Part shown: in pieces, positions 1-10,173 of the stretch
How positions within the stretch are numbered: position 1 is the first letter of the stretch
How the letters are laid out: the number at the start of each line of letters is the position of its first letter
From: Leptura quadrifasciata
Lineage: Eukaryota; Arthropoda; Insecta; Coleoptera; Cerambycidae
DNA: 64,000 nt
Reading direction: 5' to 3'
Assembly: GCA_963675555.1 (NCBI GenBank)
Contig: OY776678.1
Location: 10,522,171 to 10,586,170 of the forward strand
The notes under the pieces: generated by a model
The model's input: the letters and a program-made list of their open reading frames with translations, nothing else
Database searches by the model: none
Told to the model about the DNA's origin: nothing
Translations under genes and position numbers: made by a program

Positions 1-300
1 GTGAGAATATGATTCCTGTTAAGATAGTTTAGTAACCTAACATGAAAGGCTTCCTCATAAATTTTAGAGAAGACAGATAGTAAGGAGATTGGCCTGTAGT
101 TTTCAATCAGTGTGAATAGGCTTAATTATTGATTTTTTTTAAATTGGCTGGAAAGATACCTTCTTATCAGCTTTGTGAGAACTGGAGCTAGAATATTGCT
201 AATATTACCAAGCATCCATTCCTGCAGAATCTTTTATGGAAACTGCTTTTATCAGTGACAAAGTCTCATCATCGGTGGTGGGAGTAAAGAACTTAATCTG
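1..300 (-). pseudogene. LINE reverse transcriptase fragment (Jockey-like)
   Basis: The reverse strand reads NYRPISLLSVFSKIYE, the finger motif that precedes RT motif A in Jockey/CR1-type LINEs, preceded by an EN-RT linker segment (around TTDDETLSLIKAVSIKDSAG). Stops and frameshifts interrupt it, and it runs off the window start. It is a dead remnant; the clade is not resolved. Confidence 0.6.
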
Positions 301-344
301 GTAATACATATATAAAGGCGGGGTTGTAGAAAATCCATTCAACC

Positions 345-496
345 ACTGGCTCATATCATTAATTTCTACACTAGCTAAAATTATAGAAAAACTAATAAAA
401 AAATTTGCAAAGTGATAATCAATTTGGATTTCAACGCAATAAAATAAGCACTAAAAAGGCAATGTTCTCCTTCCTAAATACTGTTTACACTAAACT
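345..496 (+). pseudogene. LINE RT fragment, upstream half
   Basis: The forward strand reads LAKIIEKLIKKFAK and then, after a frame change, QFGFQRNKISTKKAMF, the conserved stretch just before RT motif A. It stops at TVYTKLN. The expected continuation resumes at 1651 (DGSFTLPYAIFCDLSKAFDC), so this appears to be one LINE copy split by intervening DNA. Confidence 0.6.
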
Positions 497-1650
497 AAAT
501 TAAGGGGAGAACTGTAACAAAATCCGACTTAGGAAATATTTCGCATGAAAAGCGTGCTTCACGTAAAAATATCGTGGAAGAGGATTTTAATATTCTTAAT
601 CTTATTTTCGCTCCACGGAGCGGATTTTTATGCAAAAATTTCAATAACTCCTCAAGGAGTGTAATTTTAGAAAGTGTAGTAAATGTCGGTGCGCAGGGAC
701 GTAATGTCGCCCCGACCACCAAAATTTAGAAACAGTAACAAAATTTGACTTCAATTTCGGAAATTTCAAAATTAAAAACCCTTTTACGAATCCACGTTGT
801 TAAGCACTGCAACTCATGCGTGGTATTAAATATGAGGACAAGTTAATCCAGCTTCTATTCAAAGTATATCGTGAGTTTTAGCGAAAATTGCCTTTAGCGA
901 CATGGGACCCCCATCATTTCCTAGCAGTCGATTTTGACGGGAAAATGATGGGTTTTAACGGGATTTGCCCTAAACTGGTTCCTCAGTGATTCGGTGTCAG
1001 AAAAGTATGTTTACCATGTACTCATATGTGCATGGGACCGGACCGCCTTGCCTGAACGTATGAAATTGTAATTGCAGAATATAATTCAAAGTCGTTACGA
1101 TTCAACGCAGCTCCGCAAGCTCCGAGGAGCGACCAAAATTCATATTGAAATAAAAATACGTGAATAGACAGGCAAGCAAAAGCCCACCAAAATTTTATTA
1201 ACATTGAACTTTTCTTGAATCTTTTTGTGTAATAATTAGCTCAAAAACTGCACATTGGATGGTAGTTGGTACATTATAAGTCGTCCGTTCCTCACCATGT
1301 GTTGTACACGGGCCAGACTATAGCTTGTGAAAACATATTTCTTGAAGTTGTTGTAAAACATAAATTTTTGAAGAGATTTAATATATATTTTTGAACTTTA
1401 TATTGTCTTTTACTTGTGTTTTCAAAATTCCCTTTCAGGTATAATTTTAAGAAAGTGTTAGTACCTACTGTGTTAGATTTATAGTGTTACGACGTCCAAT
1501 AGATACTATCAGAGAAACAGTTAAGCATAAACGAACAATAAGTATAAATTTTATATTATTCTACGTCTGAAACAGTCATTTTGAACCCTTATTTTGTGAA
1601 CGTTAACATTCATTTTTGATGAATATAATAAAAGTGCGTCAGACGCAAAA
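497..1650. other. Unidentified insertion splitting a LINE RT
   Basis: About 1.15 kb separates two consecutive parts of one RT reading frame. No convincing protein is seen. A loosely repeated motif (around 512-545 and 730-766) reads on the plus strand as a variant of AACAAAATTTGACTT. I saw no terminal inverted repeats or clear target duplication. It may be a non-autonomous element or a pile of smaller insertions. Confidence 0.35.
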
Positions 1651-2090
1651 GATGGATCGTTCACACTGCCATATGCTATATTCTGCGATCTCTCAAAAGC
1701 CTTTGACTGTGTTCAACATGGAATATTGCTGCAAAGAATGGAGCACTATGGTTTCAGAGGCAGTGCTCTTAAATGGTTTTAATCTTACCTGTCAGACCGT
1801 AAGCAAATTGTTAAAATTCAAATAGATCCGATGAACTTAACATAAACTGTGGAGTACCTCAAGGCTCTGTTCTTGGTCCAATACTTTTTACTATATAACA
1901 GTGACTACAATTAATATCACAGGAAAGTTTACCCTACTCGCTGACGATACCACAATATTGTGGCATAGCAAGAAAAAAATATTCTGCATGAAGTCATATG
2001 TAATGATACTTAGAAAGTCAAAGATTGGTATGATTCATTCGAACTTCAACCAAACAGACTGTCCACCACTGTAGATTTCTCGTTACAGTC
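1651..2090 (+). pseudogene. LINE RT fragment, downstream half (motifs A-C)
   Basis: The forward strand reads IFCDLSKAFDCVQHGILL (motif A), YLSDRKQIVKIQ, NCGVPQGSVLGPILFTI (motif B) and LLADDTTILW (motif C), with stops and frameshifts between them. It continues the 345-496 fragment. The catalytic Asp pair of motif C is kept, but the frame is broken, so this is an inactive relic. Confidence 0.75.
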
Positions 2091-2298
2091 CACTTCGAAA
2101 ATCTCCTAAAACTGCTATTCAGGCGTTTTCATATGATAATGATGTGGAAATTACAAATTGGGAGAAAGAAAAACGAGTTATTCGAAAGGTTTTCAACCTA
2201 CCTTTAATTGCGGCCGTCCAGCAGGATGCAGAATGCAGGAGAGAAATGGCTTCTCGGATCCACATGGAATGTTGAGCACTCAAAAAATATAGAAAATA

Positions 2299-2331
2299 TT
2301 GAATACAATACAATACAATACAATACAATGC
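2299..2331 (-). repeat. Pentanucleotide 3' tail of LINE
   Basis: Five or more tandem copies of AATAC on the plus strand (TATTG on the element strand) form the 3' terminus of the LINE, in place of a poly(A) tail. Confidence 0.85.
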
Positions 2332-2481
2332 CTTTATTAATCCAATTGATCATACAAAATGATATAGGACACGTCAATATACATAATTATAGATAAATAA
2401 GGGATGAGTAACAGATAGAAACAGATAAATAACAGAAATACGATTACAGCATTAAAAATATTTATATACATCTTGAGTGCA

Positions 2482-5328
2482 TTAAGACATTAAATATTCA
2501 TCAACGGAATAAAAAGCTTTAGAGATAAGATAACTTTTTACAGTTGTTACAAATCTTTTTACACTTGCAGTGTTTTTTAGGTCACTACTTAATTTATTGT
2601 AAATAACAGAACCGATATAATATGGGTTGGATTTGTAGAGTTCTAGCCTGTGGATTTCGTGCTGCAAATTCGAGCCATGGCGAGTCATATAATTATGGTG
2701 CTCATTTAAAGGATTAAATTGAGATGAATTCTTTTTTACAAATTTTAATATTTCTAATATATACAGACACGGCAGAGTTAAAATTTTTTGTTCAATAAAT
2801 GTTCTTTTACATGAATCTCTGTAATGTAAACCAAACATACAGCGTATTGCTCTTTTTTGCAGCACAAAAACTCTGTTTGCAGAAGTAGAATTACCCCAAA
2901 AAATAACACCGTACCGGAAGCGTGATTCCATGTTGGAATAATAAAATACTTTTACTGTGTTACTACTGGCTATTTGGCGAAGTCTCTTTAATGCAAAACA
3001 ATTGCTGGCACATTTATTAAAAATAAAATTTACGTGTGATTTCCAGTTAAGGGAAAAGTCAATATGAATTCCAAGAATTTTAAAAGTAGTTACCTGTTGA
3101 ACTGACTTGCCATTAAGTTTTAACAAAGGGCTAGTTAGGTAAATTGCTCCTATAGGATGGAATTGCATTGAAAATGTTTTTTCTTGATTCATCACTAAAC
3201 CTTTACCATTGAAATATTGGTTGAGCGAAATTAAATTTGAGGTTAGCTCGGAAATTAATATATCTAGATTATTTACTCCTGATATAATTGTGATGTCATC
3301 TGCAAAAATGCTAGAAAAAATTGACAGGGTCAAGTCCATATCATTTATGTACAGCAGAAATAGCAACGGTCCGAGTACACTCCCTTGCGGTACTCCAATG
3401 TTAACCGGTAATTCCTTAGAAAATTCCCCAAAATATGAAACAAATTGCTTCCTGTTCTCTAAATAGGACGTAAGGAGATTTTTACAATTACCACGTAGAC
3501 CATAATGTTCAATATTACTGAGTAAGATATCGTGGTTTACACAGTCAAACGCCTTAGATAGATCGATAAATATTGCCATTACTTTTTTTCCTTCATCTAA
3601 GTTTTTATAAATAAAATGAAGAATATCGGTCAAGGCAGTGATTGTAGACTTATTATCTCTGAACCCGTGTTGGTTGGGTGAATATAAATCATTTGATTCT
3701 AAAAATAACACTATTCTTCTCGACAATAGTTTTTCAAATATTTTCGAAAAAACTGATAATAGCGCAATTGGTCGATAATTATTAAGTTGGTTGGTGTCTC
3801 CTTTCTTCGGTAAAGGAATGATTTTAGAGATTTTTAGCAAATTTGGAAATTTACCTTTATCGAAACATTCATTAACTAGATGACATAATGGTTTTGCAAG
3901 TTCGATGGCACATTGTTTAATTATTTTGATGGAATAATCATCGGGACCGGTTGCCTTGGAATTCTTTAAATTGTTTATCGTGTCTATAACTTTAGATATG
4001 GTAACAGGTTCTAGTTCTATCGATTTTTCAGTTATAGGTGTTGTAATATTGGTAGTATGATTTGTCACATTCTGTGGTACTATAAGTGATTTTGGTAGGT
4101 TAACAAAGAAATTATTAAACTCATTAGATATAATATTTTTGTCAGTGATTTTATTTCCCCGTATATCCATATCTGAGTTAGTTTTGCCAGTTGCAACATT
4201 TCTTACAGCACTATTAATTACTTTCCATACAGTACGAGATTTGTTTGTAGAGTTTATAATTAAATTATCAAAGTACATCTTTTTTGCCTGCCGTATAATC
4301 CTATTGTATATTTTTTTGTATATCTTGTAATGCTCTTTATTGATTAAATTATTTTTTTGGTACACAAACAGTTCTTTCAGGCGAGCGGATGATACCTTGA
4401 TACCTGTAGTTATCCAATCCTTATTGTTAACATCCAAGTTTTTTGTAACAAAATTAAAACTTAAGTCATAGTAATTGTGTAAAATATTATTAAAGAATTC
4501 ATATTTATCATCAATTGTTGTGCTATTAAATACACTCTGCCACGATTCGGACTTTAAGAATGTCTTAAATTTTAAAATATTTTTCCGGGAAAAGGATCTA
4601 AATGTGTACATTTGTTTATTATTTGGGGCAAATACTTCAAATATAATTTTTTGACCTACGTGATCTGACAAACCTGTGTTTAGTAAGTTTTTTTCTAATA
4701 TTATATCATGAAAATTTAATACCATATAATCAATAGCAGTACTTGAAATTCTTTGGAAGTGAGTGGGTTCATCAAAAGCCGGATATAAGCAATAAGAATA
4801 AAATATATCTAAAAGATCAGTAGTGTCATTGGTTTTACACAAAAAATCTATATTAAAATCACCACAATACAAAACGCTTGAATTGGGGTATTTACTGAAG
4901 ATTATATTTGCGGATTCCTCTAATTTTAACAAAAAAATATTAGTATCTGCTCTAGTAAGATTTGGGATTCTATACAAACAAATTATGCAATAATTAATTT
5001 TATTTATGGTTAGTGAGACAGCGGAACATTCAAAAATATTATCTATGCTTAAACGTGTAAGGTCCGTTATTTCTGTTACTTTTAGCGTATTTTTTGCCAA
5101 GATCAGAGTTCCTCCATGTATATGCGATTTTCTGCAATAAGAGCTAGATATAGTATATCCCGAAAGTGAGATATTTGAAATTTCTTGGGGGTTAATCCAA
5201 GTTTCAGAGACGCAGAGTATATCAATGTTCTCTAAATTTAAAAGTACTTCAACTTCCTCAATTTTATTTTTTAGACACTGAAGATTATGATGTGCTACAC
5301 ATAATTTATTCAGTATTAACTTTGATTG
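2482..5328 (-). CDS. LINE ORF2: endonuclease-reverse transcriptase
   Basis: This 948-residue frame starts directly after the ORF1 stop codon. It nicks target DNA and copies the element RNA into it (target-primed reverse transcription, in the nucleus). Residues about 35-230 are an AP-like endonuclease: ILCVSETW (catalytic Glu), CGDFNID (Asp) and SDH. RT follows with motif A FIDLSKAFDCVNHD, motif B GVPQGSVLGPLLFLLY and motif C IFADDITII, then a thumb ending VDEYLMS. The length fits Jockey-type ORF2. There is no AUG before codon about 202 (position 4725), which lies past the endonuclease Glu and Asp residues. An internal start would therefore lose the nuclease, which suggests ORF2 is made as an extension of ORF1. 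A TTG at 5100 is an unlikely start. Confidence 0.88.
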   Translation of the reverse strand, partial: QSKLILNKLCVAHHNLQCLKNKIEEVEVLLNLENIDILCVSETWINPQEISNISLSGYTISSSYCRKSHIHGGTLILAKNTLKVTEITDLTRLSIDNIFECSAVSLTINKINYCIICLYRIPNLTRADTNIFLLKLEESANIIFSKYPNSSVLYCGDFNIDFLCKTNDTTDLLDIFYSYCLYPAFDEPTHFQRISSTAIDYMVLNFHDIILEKNLLNTGLSDHVGQKIIFEVFAPNNKQMYTFRSFSRKNILKFKTFLKSESWQSVFNSTTIDDKYEFFNNILHNYYDLSFNFVTKNLDVNNKDWITTGIKVSSARLKELFVYQKNNLINKEHYKIYKKIYNRIIRQAKKMYFDNLIINSTNKSRTVWKVINSAVRNVATGKTNSDMDIRGNKITDKNIISNEFNNFFVNLPKSLIVPQNVTNHTTNITTPITEKSIELEPVTISKVIDTINNLKNSKATGPDDYSIKIIKQCAIELAKPLCHLVNECFDKGKFPNLLKISKIIPLPKKGDTNQLNNYRPIALLSVFSKIFEKLLSRRIVLFLESNDLYSPNQHGFRDNKSTITALTDILHFIYKNLDEGKKVMAIFIDLSKAFDCVNHDILLSNIEHYGLRGNCKNLLTSYLENRKQFVSYFGEFSKELPVNIGVPQGSVLGPLLFLLYINDMDLTLSIFSSIFADDITIISGVNNLDILISELTSNLISLNQYFNGKGLVMNQEKTFSMQFHPIGAIYLTSPLLKLNGKSVQQVTTFKILGIHIDFSLNWKSHVNFIFNKCASNCFALKRLRQIASSNTVKVFYYSNMESRFRYGVIFWGNSTSANRVFVLQKRAIRCMFGLHYRDSCKRTFIEQKILTLPCLYILEILKFVKKNSSQFNPLNEHHNYMTRHGSNLQHEIHRLELYKSNPYYIGSVIYNKLSSDLKNTASVKRFVTTVKSYLISKAFYSVDEYLMS

Positions 5329-5331
5329 CTA
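5323..5331 (-). promoter_or_regulatory. Putative leaky stop, UAG-CAA-UCA
   Basis: ORF1 ends with TAG at 5331-5329, followed in the same frame by CAA and TCA. This matches the known readthrough consensus UAG-CAR-YYA. The frame then stays open for 948 codons of ORF2. I infer translational readthrough; no expression evidence is available. Confidence 0.55.
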
Positions 5332-6597
5332 AACACTATTTAGGGACTCTAACGTTTGATTTTTCATTGAGTTAAGTTTGTTTAAATAACACGGACATGT
5401 GTTATCTTTAGCAGAATGATTGATATCGTATTCTGTTTTAAAGTTTCTATTTGATTGAATACAGTTGGCACATTTTTTAAAGTTAGAACTACACAATTTG
5501 GTTTCATGAGCCTCAGCGCACAGATTGCATACCGGAAACTTGCTATTACAGTTGATGGAAAGATGACCAAAATTACAACAAGTATTACATCTTTTAATAT
5601 GGTAGGATTCTGCAATGCGACATCTGCTCCAGTTAACATAAAGATGGCCAAGAGATAGTATAAATGTCCTTGTTTTGGAATCGACAGCTACAATAAGATT
5701 AACCAGACCATTGTGATTAATTTTCCTCACTATTTTGAACGTAAAATTCTCTGCATTCGATGGGATTTTATTAGCATTTATTATATCCTTAGCCAGTGTG
5801 ACATCATCAATTGGTTCATCTGATTTTTCACTGCTATATATAATTATTTTTGGAGTTATACTTTTTGATGTTTTGAGTTCACATTGTTTTTCAAGTTTAG
5901 GGGTTAAGGTGTCTTTTAGTTTATTTAATGATTCTAAATCTTCGCAGTTTATTATTACACCACTATTTGTTGCTCTTATACGATTAACGGCAATTGACAT
6001 TTTAGCTGGGTTGACAGAAGATTTAATTTGTTTGCATAATTCCTCAGGACTTTGATTTTTATCACGTGCCTTAATAAATAATGAATTATTTAGTTGGGCC
6101 TTTTTAGATTTTGCTACCGTACTATAAGAAATATTTGTAGATTTTTGTTGACGGGAATCGCCTTCAGAAAAGCGTTCGATGTTTTGTTCACTTATCTTAT
6201 CTGGTTGTTTTTTAGAAGGTGACCTATCTACTGGGTATGATGTTATTTTAGGTGAAATGTTGTTCATACTATTAATTATCGATTCATGCATGTTTTTCCT
6301 TCCTTGTTCTAAGTTCATATATAACTGAGCAAATTTTTGATTCAACAGATTATTCACCATGTTTTCAATAGATGCAAGAAATCCTTGATTTGTTGTATAT
6401 TTATTACATACCTCACAAAACCATTTGATTGAATTGCTCGATTTTATATACTTAAGGACACTTTTTTTAATATCACTACACTCCACATGGAAAGCAGATT
6501 TACACAATCCATCACAAACAATATGATTGTCATCCGTAATGGATTTTTCGCACTTTTTACAGTAGAGCTCGTTTTCTTCGTCCTCACAACTCGACAT
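5329..6597 (-). CDS. LINE ORF1: PHD-like finger and zinc-knuckle protein
   Basis: A 422-residue nucleic-acid-binding protein that would coat the LINE RNA. The start chosen is the ATG at 6597 (MSSCEDEENELYCKKCEKS); the frame extends 17 codons further only through a TTG. Residues about 10-70 form a PHD-type zinc finger (paired Cys, then CDGLCKSAFHVEC and WFCEVC). The middle is Ser/Lys-rich. Residues about 335-400 hold clustered zinc knuckles (RCNTCCNFGHLSINC, FPVCNLCAEAHETKLC, FKKCANC), as in Jockey-clade ORF1p. It ends LESLNSV before a UAG in frame with ORF2. No frameshifts are seen. Confidence 0.85.
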   Translation of the reverse strand: MSSCEDEENELYCKKCEKSITDDNHIVCDGLCKSAFHVECSDIKKSVLKYIKSSNSIKWFCEVCNKYTTNQGFLASIENMVNNLLNQKFAQLYMNLEQGRKNMHESIINSMNNISPKITSYPVDRSPSKKQPDKISEQNIERFSEGDSRQQKSTNISYSTVAKSKKAQLNNSLFIKARDKNQSPEELCKQIKSSVNPAKMSIAVNRIRATNSGVIINCEDLESLNKLKDTLTPKLEKQCELKTSKSITPKIIIYSSEKSDEPIDDVTLAKDIINANKIPSNAENFTFKIVRKINHNGLVNLIVAVDSKTRTFILSLGHLYVNWSRCRIAESYHIKRCNTCCNFGHLSINCNSKFPVCNLCAEAHETKLCSSNFKKCANCIQSNRNFKTEYDINHSAKDNTCPCYLNKLNSMKNQTLESLNSV

Positions 6598-6789
6598 CTC
6601 GACATATTCGTAGAAGGTACACACGAAAATTAATTGTCTTTCTTGCAAGCGGGTGAACTCAAGTCACTCTGGATAATAAAGTATATTTTAATTGATTGAC
6701 TGATTGAATTCATTGCATTCAATTTTGATTTTATGTTAGAATTTGTGTTAGTAATAATGCTGGAGCTATGCCGATTAGGTGAGCTTAGA

Positions 6790-7213
6790 AAAAGTGAGTT
6801 AAATTTTTAAGCTGCAGTTCGATAATCATGTATCATATTCCTTAGCTGATCTTTAAAAGATGAGGGATAGGATTTAGTCTGATTTAAATTTACATCACTC
6901 TTTATTATCTACCACGCGTATTTGGTTTTATTTTTGGCATTAAAGTATAAAAGCCTGTCTATGTTCCTTTAGCAGTAATTTGTACTTATTATTTAGTTCA
7001 TTGTCATTGTTGTTAAATTTAACTGTCGTGGATAAATGTCTGAGAGTTACATCACGCTTAATAATCTCATCATTAATCCAGGGTTTTTCAATGAACTTTT
7101 TATACCTGTCAGCCTTGCGAGGTATCAGGATATTTCCAAGAAATCCAATCATGAATTTGTCCAACATATCAGACGCATCTTTCCCTAAGAGAATGCTCTC
7201 CCAGGATTCAGTC
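6790..7213 (-). pseudogene. LINE EN-RT linker fragment
   Basis: The reverse strand reads TESWESILLGKDASDMLDKF and then KPWINDEIIKRDVTLRHL, the Trp-rich linker that sits between endonuclease and RT in Jockey/CR1-type LINEs. It lies downstream of an RT block (7215-7780) that should follow it, so the two pieces come from different copies or have been rearranged. Confidence 0.6.
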
Positions 7214-7214
7214 T

Positions 7215-7780
7215 AAATAATTTCTAAAATTAATATTGTTTGTTAAATCACGATTCAAGTTTCTGGTTAGATACTACATTATTCCATTTAACAAGCTGAG
7301 ATCTGTTACATAAATATGATGCAAAAAATTTAGTCTCATACACCATAGTGCTCAAGTTTAGTCAATAAAATATTCTGGTCAACAGCATCAAAAGCCTTTG
7401 ACAAGTCATAGAATCTTGCTGTACAAAATTCTTTTTTCTCAAAAGCATTTTCAATAATTTCAGAAAGTGCCAGTACCATTGATTTACCAGATCTGCAGTC
7501 AAATTGAGACTTGCTAATATGTTTATTCTTTTTAAAATAATCTATTAATCGATTTTTAAGAACTAGTTCAAATATTTTTTCAATAACCAGTATGATTGAA
7601 ATTGGTCAGAAACTAGATGGTTCATTATAGTCTCCTTTCTTATAGATGGGAGTTGTCAGCGAAATCTTTAGAGCTTCTGGAAAAATACCATTGATAATAC
7701 AGCAACTAATTAGGTCCGTAATATGTTCAATTAGTGTTTCACCTACTAGCTTTATACGCTAATTACTTAAGCCATAAATA
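7215..7780 (-). pseudogene. Degraded LINE RT fragment
   Basis: The reverse strand keeps TTPIYKKGDYNEPSSF, SIILVIEKIFELVLKN, a motif A of the form ARFYDLSKAFDAVDQNILL and then YLCNRSQLV, in several frames. Motifs B and C are missing. It is an old, inactive copy. Confidence 0.65.
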
Positions 7781-8519
7781 TCCTCGAGCTAACTCGAGAC
7801 AGAAAGAAAGGAAATTGAATAGGATTAGGCAACTTTGTTAGAGAGCTAATAATTAGTGCTATTCATACTTTTAAATTTAGACATAATATTTGTCTAATTG
7901 GTTGGATATTATTATGTTAATTATTTTCCAGAAAGCAGAGAAATATGCTTCCTCGTATTTTTTCTTTTTTGTTAAAATTGAGGGTGAAAAAATATATATA
8001 TTTCGGCTGAGAATTTAAAACCACTAAAAAGCTCTATCCCTAACGAATAGCATCATTCGCAACCTGTAGCATCACGTCGTTATTGTTAAAATGTTGAAAC
8101 ATCTAAAAAGACTTCTGTGGTTATAGATTAACACGTTAGGGATGTTATGAAATGATTATCCGTCATATTAACCAATGATTAATAGCAACATTAAGAATAA
8201 CAATGTAAATGAACAAATTCAGGTCTATTTAGTGACGTCAAAATGACATCAAAGCAATATTACAGCATTTTCAGTCACGTGGTTCTGTTTACACAAATGT
8301 TCAAATTTTAATGTGGCATATTTGCAAAGCGAAATTTTTCTATGAGTTTCTTTTATTATATTATCAACTTATATAGTACATATTATGGAAAAATAATAAA
8401 ATTAAGCATTTTTAAAATTCATGCATCTTCCTCATTATGGATTTTAAGAAAAACTTATGTGAATACCAGTTACGAGACATCTAATTAATGTTTCTGAATC
8501 ATTTTCATTTCCTAAACAT
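7781..8519. other. Intergenic, nothing recognised
   Basis: Low-complexity AT-rich sequence with no protein similarity, repeat or RNA gene that I can support. Confidence 0.5.
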
Positions 8520-10173
8520 ATACAGGGTGGCCAAAAATTATTTTTCAATTAAGAACATTTTAAATTGAGTTTTCTCAATTTGTTCAAATGGAATACCCTG
8601 TATATTTTTCGATGATGTGATGTAGAAATGAAAAACGAACATTTTTTGTAAGTACTTCCCTATGGCTAATCGCAACCATTTTCGTTTTATAAATAAATAA
8701 GTCAAATTCAAGAATAAACTTAAAATAGAGGTTCCCTCAAATAATTCATTAGAAAAATTTATAATAGGTGTTCAACATGTTGCCCATTTTGATTGACACA
8801 CGTCTTTATGAAATGGGGCCATTTAGTGGGGCCATTTCTTCCAATCCATTGAAATGAGTAAATAGTGTTTAACCGGTTCATTACTGTAATGTTTTTTTTT
8901 GTACATTTTTTTGCTGTTTTCGTTATTGGACAAGCAATAAAACCTCAGTTTGGTATAAATTCTCGTGTACACAGGAGCATTTATCACACTTATCTTTCGT
9001 TACAATTTGTATTGAATTTAAAATATTTGGAATTTTACAATTTTTATAATTCTAATAAATCGGAACTTGTAGACATGACTTTTGTTTTAGGTGAGTCAGA
9101 CAGAAATTGTTTACTTGCCAATAGAATTTATCACCAACGTTATCCTGAAAGAAGTATTCCTGATGTTAGCAGCTTCCAAAACTTTCTCGATAGATTTCTG
9201 GAAACTGGAAATGTCGAATATAAAAAAATGAAAGAATAATGAAGAACGAAGAAAATGAGTTTTTTGTGGTGCTGGCAACCGTTGAGAATCCCCATGTTAA
9301 TCAAAGAGAAGTGAGCTCATTGGAAGGAATAAGTAGACGGTCTGTGGGTCGAATCTTAAAAACAAATAAGTTGCATGCATGTCATATTCAAATGCACCGG
9401 GAATTATCTGAAGACGATTTTCAAAAACACCTACCATTTTGTAATTGGGCCAGAGGTAAAATGCAACATGATGTCAACTTCTTCAATACTGCTTTATTCA
9501 GTGATGAGGCAACTTTTCACAAAATGGATTTGTTAATATGCACAATTTCCATTATTATACTTCGGAAAATCCTTGCTTTTTTTATGCAAGTTGATAATCA
9601 ACACAGATGGTCTATAAACGTTTGGGGAGGAATTATTGGAGAACATGTAATAGGGCCGCATTTTTTTGATGGTACATTGACGAGCTATTTTTTTGAAAAA
9701 TAATTTCCAAAATTATTGGTAAATCTCCATGAAAGAATTCAAATAAAAAATTGGAAGAAATGGACCCACTAAATGGCCTGCTAGATTCTCTTACAAAAAT
9801 GGATTTCTTTTTATGGGGATACGCGAAGGAAATTGTTTTTAGAGACACATCAACAACAGTACAAAATATGAACGAAAATAGGTATAATAACTGCCTTTAC
9901 ATCTACCACCCGGCAGTTTTAGGAACAGCGGGAACCTCATTTCAAAAGTGCATAGATATGTGTGTCAATCAAAATGGGCAACATGTGGAACATTTATTAT
10001 ATTTTTTTCTACGGAGTTATTTGATGAAACCTCTTTTTCTAAGTTTATTTTTGAATTTTGTAATTATGGCTCAATAAAACGAAATTGGTTGCAATTAGCC
10101 GTAGGGAAGTACTGTTCGTTTTTCATTTCTACATCACATCGTCGAAAAATATACAGGGTGTTCTATTTGAACA
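8520..10173 (+). mobile_element. DD41D-type DNA transposon copy 1, right end lost
   Basis: The left terminus is TACAGGGTGGCC at 8520. The left arm (8581 to about 8815) is the inverted match of 9945-10173; both carry CCCTGTATATTTTTCGA, GATGTGATGTAGAAATG and, further in, GTTGCCCATTTTGATTG. The right arm covers the transposase C-terminal codons. The outermost right arm is missing, because a 5'-truncated LINE begins right after 10173. Confidence 0.75.
9075..10023 (+). pseudogene. IS630/mariner-type transposase, copy 1 (broken)
   Basis: The N-terminal helix-turn-helix region (MTFVLGESDRNCLLANRIYH, RYPERSIPD, FLETGNV) resembles the arthropod transposase family with a DUF4817-like head. It stops at 9237 and resumes in another frame at 9239, with VSSLEGISRRSVGRIL and the first catalytic Asp in LFSDEATFHK, then INVWGGIIGEHVIGPHFFDG. 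The second catalytic Asp region is deleted around 9703-9750. The end retains DFFLWGYAKEIVFRD and GQHVEHLL. Several frameshifts and the deletion make it inactive. Confidence 0.8.

Larger units (their letters stand above)
2299..6672 (-). mobile_element. Full-length Jockey-type LINE, apparently intact
   Basis: A 4.4-kb minus-strand non-LTR retrotransposon: a short 5' leader (about 6598-6672), ORF1 with a PHD-like finger and zinc knuckles, ORF2 with AP-type endonuclease and RT, then a 3' UTR with AATAAAGGC and a pentanucleotide tail. Both frames are open without internal damage apart from the single stop between them, so this may be a young, possibly active copy. ORF1 zinc knuckles plus an EN-RT ORF2 without RNase H suits the Jockey superfamily. 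The 5' end is approximate, and I could not define a target-site duplication. Confidence 0.85.

Noticed and set aside
1022..1204. 60-codon minus-strand open frame
   Set aside because: No family resemblance and it lies in an unidentified insertion; AT-rich sequence yields such frames by chance.
2119..2396. Open frames on both strands across the pentanucleotide repeat
   Set aside because: They read through the AATAC repeat tail of the LINE (repeated Tyr/Cys/Ile/Val/Leu pattern) and are not genes.
5382..6055. Open frames overlapping ORF1 on both strands
   Set aside because: Shadows of the LINE ORF1 frame, which has clear zinc-finger motifs.
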